From an uncultured Flavobacteriales bacterium (GTDB lineage Bacteria; Bacteroidota; Bacteroidia; Flavobacteriales_D; Sanyastnellaceae): a DNA stretch of 8,122 nucleotides. Below, piece by piece: positions 1 to 6,289 of the stretch. The notes under the pieces are model-generated. The model was not told the DNA's origin. It searched no databases and saw only the letters and a list, made by a program, of their open reading frames with translations. The first letter of the stretch is position 1. Each line of letters opens with the position of its first letter. The position numbers and the translations under genes were made by a program. The stretch is taken from assembly GCA_938003665.1 (NCBI GenBank), contig CALKYI010000127.1:1-8122 (forward strand). The letters run 5' to 3'.

Positions 1-251
1 CCGTCAGGGCCGTACTCTTCATACAATTCTTCGAATACACCGCTGGTGTGGTAGCTCCAGCAAGGGCCGCACCATGTTGCAGAGAAGTCGACGATTACTT
101 TCTTGCCCTCATCGAGCAAGTCGTAGAGATTGTGCTCCACGCCATTGATATCAGTGGCGGTGAAGTCAGGCGCGATGCTGCCGTCAGGCAACTGCGCGAA
201 CGATGCTGTTCCGACCATCAGAGCAGCGATCAAAGCGTAAATGTGCTTCAT
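1..251 (-). CDS. Exported thioredoxin-fold protein (WCGPC), 3' end outside the window
   Basis: The minus strand reads from an ATG at 251-249 leftwards with no stop, giving 83 complete codons before the window ends. Residues 1-19 form a signal peptide (MKHIYALIAALMVGTASFA) with probable cleavage before Gln20. A redoxin-type start follows (IAPDFTATDINGVEHNLYDL, about 26-45), then a beta strand (VIVDFSATW) leading into the active site WCGPC with Cys61 and Cys64, the same dithiol motif as classical thioredoxin. The protein should act outside the cytoplasm as a thiol-disulfide oxidoreductase or a thioredoxin-like domain of a larger secreted protein. In Bacteroidota this N-terminal type (WCGPCW followed by YH.SG) often belongs to longer proteins ending in a T9SS sorting domain; that end is not visible here. 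It lies 69 bases downstream of the barrel gene on the same strand and has its own promoter candidate at 293-300. The thioredoxin fold is secure; substrate and full length are unknown. Confidence 0.85.
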   Translation of the reverse strand, partial: MKHIYALIAALMVGTASFAQLPDGSIAPDFTATDINGVEHNLYDLLDEGKKVIVDFSATWCGPCWSYHTSGVFEELYEEYGPD

Positions 252-292
252 GTTGTTAACGATTTGGTTGTATTAATTTCTCACTAAGTGCT

Positions 293-300
293 CAAAAATA
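293..300 (-). promoter_or_regulatory. Candidate -7 box (TAnnTTTG) for the thioredoxin-fold gene
   Basis: On the minus strand these bases read TATTTTTG, an exact match to the Bacteroidota primary-sigma -7 consensus TAnnTTTG. It lies in the 69-base gap between the barrel gene and the thioredoxin-fold gene, 41 bases before the ATG at 251, implying a leader of roughly 30-35 bases. I see no clear TTG -33 element at the usual distance upstream, so the promoter may be weak or activator-dependent, or the gene may be read mainly from the upstream operon. Confidence 0.5.
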
Positions 301-320
301 GGGTATTGCCCGCGATTTCA

Positions 321-2006
321 TTAGAAACTCGAGGAGAAATTCACCTCGAACCCATTTGATGCCGGTACGGCGCGACAAACCCCGCCAATGCAGAAAATGC
401 CTTCCCGTCGCTTTCCGTACCCAATGGACAGGCGATGCGGCCCGTCAATTCGGCCGACAGCCGCGTACAGATAATGCACCCTTGCGCTTTCGTCTGGGTT
501 GCCAAAATTGTACTGATCGATGACGCTGGCGAACCAGTGCGGGCTCCACGTGTATTCCGCGACAACGGTGGCCCAATCGCCCTTGTCTTGTTCGGTGAAT
601 AACGCCTGAAATTCCGTTCGGAGGCTTTCGCGCTTCCGCGTTTTGATTTGCGTCTCCAGCACGTGAATGTCGGCGTAAACGATGCCCTTGAAGGTGGTCG
701 TTACAGGCGTCGCGAGGGTGTTGAACTGGAAGTTGTAGTAGGTGTACTTCCACTTGAATTTCTTCGATTCTTTCCGGCTCACCTGCACATTGAAGTCACG
801 CACAAATTTGGTGGGGCCGAAACCCCACGAGTTGCGTTCGTAGCCATTCACCAAGCCTTCAACACCGGCGAGGTTGGTCGTATCCAAATCATTGGCAGCC
901 GCAAAGTTGGCGCTGATTTTGGTGCCGTATTTACCGCCGAGTTTGGTGCCTTTGGGGATGGTGTAGAAGATTTCTGCGCTGGCGCTGGACTCACCCGAAA
1001 TGACCGTGGCATAGGGGTACAACGTGGCGGCCAAGTTGTACGTGTGCTGTTGCGTGATCGCGGGGATGTAATTGATGGGCAAATCAAAGAGGAGCACGTC
1101 GCGGTCTGAACGGAAACTCATGTTGTCCACGGTTTTCGCGCTCAAGCTAACGCCAAGCCCGCGTCGGGTGTAACCCAAATTCAGCAAAAGGGCCTCGCCA
1201 TTGCGGTAAATGTAGCCGTTGTCTGCATTGGGGTCATTGATTTTGCCCGCGTATTCGATTCCGGCAGACCACCCACCTCGCAAGGCATCCAGTCGGTACG
1301 ACCAGGCGCCCACGTTTTCAGGTAGCGTCAACAGCAAGGAATCTTTGGTGATGGTCCCGCCCGCTTGAAACTTGCTAACGAAACTCGCTCCCAAGGTCAC
1401 CTTGGTTTTCCAATCGTTCCCGCCTTGCTCAGCGAGCAGGTAGTTGAGGTCAACGGTGCCGTCAACGGCGCGCACGGTTCCGGGCCCGTTTATGAGGCGG
1501 CTGTCGAAATCCAATCGCTGCCGACCATACAAGGCCTTCACCTCGATTCCGTCGATCGGGCGCAGGATGAGTCGAACGCCGTCCAAAGCGTTGTCAATGC
1601 CCAGCGCGCGCTCCTCGTAGGCGCGTAACACAATGCCGCTGCCGAATTGCTCGTAAAAATTGCCCACGGTGAAATCCACCTTGCCTTCTGGATCGGCGTA
1701 CCGCGCAAAACGATAGCCGACTCCACTTCCTTTGAAGCGACCTGGAAAACCGAGTACAGCGCTCAGGTAGGACTCGTAGCGCAAGCCGGCAGAGAATCCG
1801 CCTTGGTTGTAAATGAGGTTGCCGAAGGCGTTGAAGCCGGTTTTTTCCGGAGGGACGATGGCGCCAATCGCGGGGTCTTCGCTGTAGGATTGCCACAGCA
1901 TCTGCACATTCCCGGTGACCGTTCCGGCTTCTGAATCACCGCCTTGGCTCCAAGCGATTCCGCTCAAGCCCAATGCGACGATGGAGAGGATGGCGATGCG
2001 CTTCAT
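321..2006 (-). CDS. Outer-membrane beta-barrel protein, DUF6029-like
   Basis: This encodes 561 residues. A signal peptide (MKRIAILSIVALGLSGIAWS, cleavage before Gln21) is followed by a long alternation of aromatic/hydrophobic and polar residues with many GYxY/GVxL-type strands and short turns, ending in Phe (NFSSSF) as outer-membrane barrels recognised by the Bam machinery do. The segments VDFTVGNFYEQFGSG and the following EERALGIDNALDGVR, and the C-terminal FCIGGVCRAVPASNG, fit what I recall of the DUF6029 family, found in Bacteroidota and lacking a defined function; this is recognition from memory, not a search. The only two cysteines of the protein are Cys539 and Cys544, in what should be the last hairpin. 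Its ATG overlaps the stop of the upstream TlpA-like gene (ATGA, 2003-2006), so translation is probably coupled. No catalytic motif is visible. A porin, an assembly factor or a structural barrel are all possible. Confidence 0.8.
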   Translation of the reverse strand: MKRIAILSIVALGLSGIAWSQGGDSEAGTVTGNVQMLWQSYSEDPAIGAIVPPEKTGFNAFGNLIYNQGGFSAGLRYESYLSAVLGFPGRFKGSGVGYRFARYADPEGKVDFTVGNFYEQFGSGIVLRAYEERALGIDNALDGVRLILRPIDGIEVKALYGRQRLDFDSRLINGPGTVRAVDGTVDLNYLLAEQGGNDWKTKVTLGASFVSKFQAGGTITKDSLLLTLPENVGAWSYRLDALRGGWSAGIEYAGKINDPNADNGYIYRNGEALLLNLGYTRRGLGVSLSAKTVDNMSFRSDRDVLLFDLPINYIPAITQQHTYNLAATLYPYATVISGESSASAEIFYTIPKGTKLGGKYGTKISANFAAANDLDTTNLAGVEGLVNGYERNSWGFGPTKFVRDFNVQVSRKESKKFKWKYTYYNFQFNTLATPVTTTFKGIVYADIHVLETQIKTRKRESLRTEFQALFTEQDKGDWATVVAEYTWSPHWFASVIDQYNFGNPDESARVHYLYAAVGRIDGPHRLSIGYGKRREGIFCIGGVCRAVPASNGFEVNFSSSF

Positions 2007-2518
2007 TCGACGAGTTTCAGCAGTTCCTCGTACACCTCTTCTTCGTCACCGTCCGCGTAATTGTTGTGTTGCCAGACGATTTCCCCTTCACCGTTGACCA
2101 AGAAGGTGTGCGGCACGTTGACCACTTGCATGGCGCGGGCAAAATCCTTGTTCGGATCAAGCAGTACGTCGTAATCCCACAGCACGCTGTTCACGTACGG
2201 CGCCACCCGGCGGATGCTGCGCTGGTCGTCGATGCTCACGGCCACGATGTTCACTCCCGTCTCGTCTTGCCAGTCCTCGTAGAGTTCCGCGTAGTTGTTG
2301 AGCTCGCGCTTGCAGGGGCTGCACCACGTGGCCCAGAAGCAAATCAGGGTGGGCTGCCCTTCCGTGGCCAAATCGCCAGTGGAAATGGTTTCCCCTGCGA
2401 GGTTTTTCAGTTGCACAGCCGGGAGCGACTGGGCTTTCGAAGCGCCAACGCCCAAGGCAAGCGTGCAGATGAGCATGAGAAAGGTGTGGAATCGAGGCAT
2501 GGGGGAAGGGTGTTTCAT
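2003..2518 (-). CDS. TlpA/ResA-like exported thiol-disulfide oxidoreductase
   Basis: This gives 171 residues from the ATG at 2518; an in-frame ATG at 2500 would give 165 and also leaves a usable signal peptide. I prefer 2518 because a -7-like element sits 12 bases before it. The signal peptide ends near Ala29/Gln30. Its single Cys18 is not in a lipobox (residue before it is Ile), so this is not an obvious lipoprotein. The mature part has the TlpA/AhpC-TSA layout: VQLKNLAGETISTGDL, a strand LICFWATW, the active site WCSPC (Cys66, Cys69), IVAVSIDD (about 91-98), and the conserved cis-proline loop NVPHTF (Pro136) facing the dithiol. Such proteins work in the periplasm, reducing or exchanging disulfides, for example in cytochrome c maturation. 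No cytochrome c genes are visible here, so the substrate is open; the overlapping barrel gene downstream is the obvious partner to consider. Some homologues are annotated simply as redoxin. Confidence 0.88.
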   Translation of the reverse strand: MKHPSPMPRFHTFLMLICTLALGVGASKAQSLPAVQLKNLAGETISTGDLATEGQPTLICFWATWCSPCKRELNNYAELYEDWQDETGVNIVAVSIDDQRSIRRVAPYVNSVLWDYDVLLDPNKDFARAMQVVNVPHTFLVNGEGEIVWQHNNYADGDEEEVYEELLKLVE

Positions 2519-2524
2519 TTCTTG

Positions 2525-2565
2525 CGAAGACAAATTAAACGGAAACTGGTTAAAGCTTGTCTTCG
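2525..2565. repeat. Perfect 9-bp inverted repeat in the divergent promoter region
   Basis: CGAAGACAA at 2525-2533 is matched by its exact reverse complement TTGTCTTCG at 2557-2565, separated by 23 bases. Arm centres (2529 and 2561) are 32 bp apart, about three helical turns, so a protein dimer or pair of dimers could contact both on one DNA face. The left arm overlaps the minus-strand promoter candidate at 2531-2537. The hexamer TCTTCG of the right arm recurs at 2597-2602, inside the plus-strand promoter candidate. A chance occurrence in an 89-base gap is unlikely but not excluded. No regulator gene is in the window. Confidence 0.45.
2531..2537 (-). promoter_or_regulatory. Weak candidate -7 box for the TlpA-like operon
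   Basis: The minus strand reads TAATTTG, one base short of TAnnTTTG, 12 bases before the ATG at 2518. This would place transcription start only a few bases before the start codon, giving a very short leader. No TTG is found at the usual -33 spacing. It overlaps the left arm of the inverted repeat. Confidence 0.3.
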
Positions 2566-2594
2566 TCCAGACACAAAATCCACACCAATCTCGG

Positions 2595-2602
2595 TATCTT
2601 CG
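2595..2602 (+). promoter_or_regulatory. Candidate -7 box giving a leaderless or near-leaderless transcript
   Basis: TATCTTCG matches TAnnTTTG at five of six fixed positions and lies only 5 bases before the ATG at 2608. Since Bacteroidota transcription usually begins several bases after this box, the mRNA would start at or next to the start codon, which also explains the absence of a Shine-Dalgarno sequence. No TTG lies at the proper -33 distance; the nearest upstream one (2557-2559) is too far away. Confidence 0.35.
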
Positions 2603-2607
2603 CCCCC

Positions 2608-3375
2608 ATGAAGATGAAAACGCTGTTCTTTTCAATCCTGCTTTGCGCGGTGATGAGCCCTGCCGTTTCGTGGGCGCAGCCATCACTGGTTGACCCGATT
2701 GAGGTCTTCGAAGGGTCACTTGACGATCCGGAGAACGAGGAGATTGCTTTGCACTGGGATGTGACCAACCTGACAGATGACACCTTGAATTTGATGGTGA
2801 CGCGCAACATCATTCAATTGGTGAGCCCATACAATTTGCCTTACGACGAAGACGCAGCGGGCGCATATGACCGCTTCTGCTGGGGGCCTTTGTGCTATCC
2901 CTATGGTCAGTTCAGCTCGTTCTCCACGGAAGGGTACTTGGTTGAGCTCTTCCCCAATGAAACCGATACCACTTTTATTGCCGATTACTACCCGGCAGGT
3001 GTAGCAGGTGTGACCGCATTGGAGTACTGCTTCCACCCGGTCGGAGACATTGCGGCCGGCACGTGCCAGCAGGTCTTGTACTGCCTTGATGCTGAAAACT
3101 GCGCATTGAATGTGAACGAGTCGACCATTGAGTCATCGCCTCTGTTCCCGCAACCAGTGACGGGTCTGTCGTCATTCCCTTACCAGTTGAATGGTGCGGC
3201 ACGGGCCGAAATGACCATCCACAATGCGGCCGGACAATTGGTCGAGCAGCAAACACTACGCGCTCAGCAAGGCGTGGTCTACATTGATGCGTCTGCCTAC
3301 CCAGCTGGGATGTACGTGTTGGCGCTGACGACCCCGGAAGGTGAGCGTGTAACCGAACAGTTTTTGGTTCAATAA
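2608..3375 (+). CDS. Secreted cysteine-rich protein with C-terminal T9SS type A sorting domain
   Basis: This gives 255 residues from the ATG at 2608. An in-frame ATG at 2557 would add 17 residues before the natural signal peptide and is less likely. The signal peptide runs to about Ala23/Gln24. The middle (about 28-170) is a beta-rich domain I cannot name with certainty; the pattern RFCWGPLCYP and the downstream FIADYYPAG...ALEYCF resembles a domain recurring in Bacteroidota sorting-domain proteins. The mature part has six cysteines (91, 96, 141, 153, 159, 165), enough for three disulfides. Residues about 180-255 form the sorting domain: LFPQPV in place of the usual YPNP, MTIHNAAGQLVEQQ, IDASAYPAGMYVL, and a terminal EQFLVQ. 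It should cross the inner membrane by Sec and the outer membrane by T9SS, then be released or attached to the surface. SprA, the translocon, is encoded downstream at 6289. It is divergent from the TlpA-like operon and ends 47 bases before maeB. The molecular function is unknown. Confidence 0.85.
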   Translation: MKMKTLFFSILLCAVMSPAVSWAQPSLVDPIEVFEGSLDDPENEEIALHWDVTNLTDDTLNLMVTRNIIQLVSPYNLPYDEDAAGAYDRFCWGPLCYPYGQFSSFSTEGYLVELFPNETDTTFIADYYPAGVAGVTALEYCFHPVGDIAAGTCQQVLYCLDAENCALNVNESTIESSPLFPQPVTGLSSFPYQLNGAARAEMTIHNAAGQLVEQQTLRAQQGVVYIDASAYPAGMYVLALTTPEGERVTEQFLVQ

Positions 3376-3377
3376 GC

Positions 3378-3396
3378 CGCTGAAAGCGTCATTTTT
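3378..3396 (+). terminator. Weak possible terminator between the sorting-domain gene and maeB
   Basis: CGCT-GAA-AGCG at 3378-3388 can fold into a 4-bp stem with a 3-base loop, followed shortly by a run of five T (3392-3396). The stem is short, so this is at best an attenuating site; read-through into maeB is possible. Nothing else recognisable is present in the 47-base gap, and I find no good TAnnTTTG box there for maeB. Confidence 0.2.
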
Positions 3397-3422
3397 CCGT
3401 CCGCTAACCCGAATCGCTACGG

Positions 3423-5696
3423 ATGAACCCATCAAGCAAACGCGAAGCGCTCGATTACCACAGCAGAGGCCGCAAAGGGAAGATTGAGGTCCTCCCGACA
3501 AAGCCGTATAGCTCGCAAAAGGACCTGGCCCTGGCCTACAGTCCAGGTGTTGCGGAACCTTGCAAGGCCATCGCGGAGAACAAAGAGGACGTTTACAATT
3601 ACACGGCCAAAGGCAACCTCGTCGCGGTCATCACCAACGGTACAGCCGTGCTCGGTTTGGGCGACATCGGTCCAGAGGCGAGTAAGCCGGTGATGGAGGG
3701 GAAGGGCGTTTTGTTTAAGGTATTCGCCGACATCGACGTATTCGACATCGAAGTGGACGCGAGCGACCCCGAGCAGTTCATCAACACCGTCAAGGCCATT
3801 GCGCCAACGTTCGGAGGCATCAACCTGGAGGACATCAAAGCCCCTGAGGCGTTTGAAATCGAACGCCGACTGAAGGCAGAACTGGACATTCCCGTTATGC
3901 ACGACGACCAACACGGCACGGCTATCATTTCGGCTGCTGCCTTGTTGAACGCCCTGGAATTGGCCGAGAAATCCATTGAGGACATTCGCATCGTTGTGAG
4001 CGGGGCCGGCGCAGCAGCCATGAGTTGCTTGGACTTGTACGAGCAATTGGGCATGTCCGCCAACCAGGTGGATGTGTTCGACAGCCGGGGTCACATCAAC
4101 ACTGCTCGCGAGGGGCTAGACGCCTCCAAGCAACGGTATGCCAACGATCGCCGATTCGATTCGCTCGCAGCGGCGATGAAGGATGCCGATGTGTTCTTGG
4201 GATTGAGCAAAGGCGGGTTGGTCGAACCAGCCATGGTCGCTGGAATGGCCCAAAACCCCATCGTCTTTGCATTGGCCAATCCCGAGCCTGAGATTGGCTA
4301 TAACGCGGCCATGGAAGTTCGCGACGACATCATCATGGCGACCGGTCGCTCGGACCATCCCAACCAAGTGAACAACGTCTTGGGATTCCCGTTCATCTTT
4401 CGCGGGGCGCTCGATGTACGTGCAACGGGCATCAATGACGCGATGAAGCTGGCCGCGGTGCGCGCCATCGCCGACCTCGCCAAAGAAAACGTACCCGATG
4501 AGGTGTCGGAAGCGTACGGAAACCAGTCGTTCGTTTTTGGACGCGACCTGATCATTCCCAAGCCGTTGGACCCGCGCCTCATCACATACGTCGCCCCTGC
4601 GGTGGCCAAAGCAGCGATGGAATCGGGCGTCGCCAAACACGAGATTAAAGATTGGGACGCCTACCGCAAGAACTTGCTCGACCGCATCGGCTATGACACC
4701 GGATTCGCCCGAACCATCGCCGATCGTGCGAAGAAATCGCCGAAGCGCGTGGTGTTCGCCGAAGCCGATCATTACCGCGTATTGAAAGCGGCAGAACAGG
4801 CCCTCGAAGAAGGCATTGCACAGCCCATCCTCCTGGGTCGTCGCTCGGTCATCGAAGGGCTCATCAAAGAACACAGCTTGGAGTTGGAGGGCGTCGAAGT
4901 CATCAACCCTCGCTCCGACGAAGAATTCGAGCGCCGAAAGGCCTTCGGCGAAGAGTTTTTCCAACTGCGCATGCGCCATGGGTTGACCGCTCGCGAAGGA
5001 GAGCGCCTCATGCGTCAACGCAACTACTACGGAGCCATGATGGTGCGCACAGGCCTTGCGGATTCGCTGATCAGCGGGTTGACCCGCACGTATCCGAGCG
5101 TAATCCGCCCGGCGTTGCAAGTCATTGGCAAAGCGGATGACGTGGATAAGGTTGCGGGCATGTACATCCTCGAGACCAAGCGCGGCCCCATGTTCTTTGC
5201 GGACACGACGGTGAACTTGGATCCTACGGCTGAAGAAATTGCATCCATTGCAGCGCTGACCGCAAAGGCTGTGCGCAACCTGCGCATCGTCCCCAGAATC
5301 GCGTTGCTGAGTTACTCGAACTTCGGTTCGGCAGGCGGAGCAGATGCGGAGAAAATGGCGGAGGCCGCCCGTATTTTGAAGGAGCGCCATCCCGACTTGA
5401 TTGTGGACGGCGAGATCCAAGCCAACTTCGCTTTGAACGACGAGTTGCTCTCTGAATCGTTCCCGTTCTCAACGCTGCACAACAAGCGGGTGAACACCTT
5501 GATTTTCCCGAACCTTGCCGCCGGCAACATCGCGTACAAGCTGCTGCAGGAAATGGCGGGGGTCGAAGTCCAAGGACCTGTTTTGTTGGGCATGCGGCAA
5601 TCGTTCCACGTATTGCAAATGGGGTCTTCCGTCCGTGAAATCCACGACATGGTGCGGTTGGCCGTTGTCGATGCACAAATCAAAAGCAACGCATGA
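3423..5696 (+). CDS. maeB: Malic enzyme with C-terminal phosphotransacetylase-like domain, NADP-type (MaeB)
   Basis: This encodes 757 residues, close to the length of E. coli MaeB. It oxidatively decarboxylates malate to pyruvate and CO2 in the cytoplasm, linking the TCA cycle to pyruvate and NADPH supply. The malic domain has the catalytic Tyr39 (LALAYSPGVAEPC), Lys94 (EGKGVLFKVFADIDVFDIE) and metal ligands Glu136, Asp137 (LEDIKAPEAFEIE) and Asp162 (MHDDQHGTA). The cofactor domain has the GAGAAA nucleotide-binding turn at 194-199, then FALANPEPEI (about 281-290) and GRSDHPNQVNN (about 306-316). From about residue 430 to the end is a phosphotransacetylase-like domain (VVFAEAD at its start, RPALQVIG, LLSYSNFGSAGG); in characterised MaeB proteins this region does not act as Pta but binds acetyl-CoA as an allosteric signal. 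All key malic residues are intact. Cofactor preference is assumed from the family. The stop overlaps the ruvA start (ATGA, 5693-5696). Confidence 0.96.
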   Translation: MNPSSKREALDYHSRGRKGKIEVLPTKPYSSQKDLALAYSPGVAEPCKAIAENKEDVYNYTAKGNLVAVITNGTAVLGLGDIGPEASKPVMEGKGVLFKVFADIDVFDIEVDASDPEQFINTVKAIAPTFGGINLEDIKAPEAFEIERRLKAELDIPVMHDDQHGTAIISAAALLNALELAEKSIEDIRIVVSGAGAAAMSCLDLYEQLGMSANQVDVFDSRGHINTAREGLDASKQRYANDRRFDSLAAAMKDADVFLGLSKGGLVEPAMVAGMAQNPIVFALANPEPEIGYNAAMEVRDDIIMATGRSDHPNQVNNVLGFPFIFRGALDVRATGINDAMKLAAVRAIADLAKENVPDEVSEAYGNQSFVFGRDLIIPKPLDPRLITYVAPAVAKAAMESGVAKHEIKDWDAYRKNLLDRIGYDTGFARTIADRAKKSPKRVVFAEADHYRVLKAAEQALEEGIAQPILLGRRSVIEGLIKEHSLELEGVEVINPRSDEEFERRKAFGEEFFQLRMRHGLTAREGERLMRQRNYYGAMMVRTGLADSLISGLTRTYPSVIRPALQVIGKADDVDKVAGMYILETKRGPMFFADTTVNLDPTAEEIASIAALTAKAVRNLRIVPRIALLSYSNFGSAGGADAEKMAEAARILKERHPDLIVDGEIQANFALNDELLSESFPFSTLHNKRVNTLIFPNLAAGNIAYKLLQEMAGVEVQGPVLLGMRQSFHVLQMGSSVREIHDMVRLAVVDAQIKSNA

Positions 5697-6289
5697 TTCA
5701 TCACCTGAGGGGAAGGCTGGTAGAGAAAACGCCCACGTACGCCGTGGTCGAATGCGGTGGCGTGGGGTACCAGGTGCACATCAGCCTCAACACCTTTGAG
5801 CAATTGGGTGCCGACGAATCCGTCATGCTGCACACGCACATGGTCGTTAGGGAAGATGCTCAGTTACTTTATGGGTTCAGTCAGCCTGAGGAGCGCAGCA
5901 TGTTCTTGCTGTTGCTCGGTGTCAGCGGGGTTGGGGCTAGCACAGCGCGTATGATCCTGAGCGCGATGAATGTGGACCAAGCCGCTCAAGCCATTCAGTC
6001 TGGGGATGTCAATGCGATGAAAAGCGTCAAAGGCATCGGTGCAAAAACCGCCCAGCGCATCATCATTGATTTGCAGGACAAACTGGGCGCCATCGATGCG
6101 CCGGCCATGCCTTCCGCAAGTGGAGCACAAGGCGGGCACAATAATTCGCGGCAAGAGGCGTTAATTGCCCTCACGACCCTTGGTTTTGACCGCGCGCGTT
6201 GTGAAAAGACACTGGACCAGATAATGAAGGATTCGCCCGATATGACTGCGGTAGAGGACTTGATCAAACACGCATTGAAACGGTTGTGA
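5693..6289 (+). CDS. ruvA: Holliday junction branch migration protein RuvA
   Basis: This encodes 198 residues, a normal RuvA length. RuvA tetramers bind four-way DNA junctions and load the RuvB motor for branch migration during recombinational repair. Domain I (about 1-63) is the OB fold, beginning MIHHLRGRLVEK and including VECGGVGYQVHIS. The acidic pin residues Glu54 and Asp55 (VVREDAQLLYGF), which separate strands at the junction centre, are present. Two helix-hairpin-helix motifs follow: GVSGVGASTA (about 76-85) and VKGIGAKTAQRI (about 112-123). A flexible Ala/Ser/Gly-rich linker (about 136-150) leads to domain III (about 152-198), the RuvB contact. The gene starts inside the maeB stop and ends 1 base into sprA, so it is translated within the maeB-ruvA-sprA unit. 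ruvB and ruvC are not in the window. Nothing is missing or unusual in the protein. Confidence 0.97.
   Translation: MIHHLRGRLVEKTPTYAVVECGGVGYQVHISLNTFEQLGADESVMLHTHMVVREDAQLLYGFSQPEERSMFLLLLGVSGVGASTARMILSAMNVDQAAQAIQSGDVNAMKSVKGIGAKTAQRIIIDLQDKLGAIDAPAMPSASGAQGGHNNSRQEALIALTTLGFDRARCEKTLDQIMKDSPDMTAVEDLIKHALKRL

Noticed and set aside
301..311. Terminator-like hairpin after the barrel gene (GGG-CAATA-CCC then T-rich, minus strand)
   Set aside because: The stem is only 3 bp and the T-rich part is better explained as the -7 box at 293-300.
1973..2611. 212-codon open frame on the plus strand
   Set aside because: Antisense to the TlpA-like gene and the divergent promoter region; the opposite strand encodes a clear thioredoxin fold.
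2519..2719. Longer N terminus for the TlpA-like protein (start at 2719)
   Set aside because: It would overlap the divergent secreted-protein gene and place 67 residues of atypical sequence before a normal signal peptide.
4116..5420. 434-codon open frame on the minus strand
   Set aside because: It lies wholly antisense to maeB, whose domains and catalytic residues are intact. The product has no recognisable domain, and long antisense frames are expected opposite GC-rich coding sequence.
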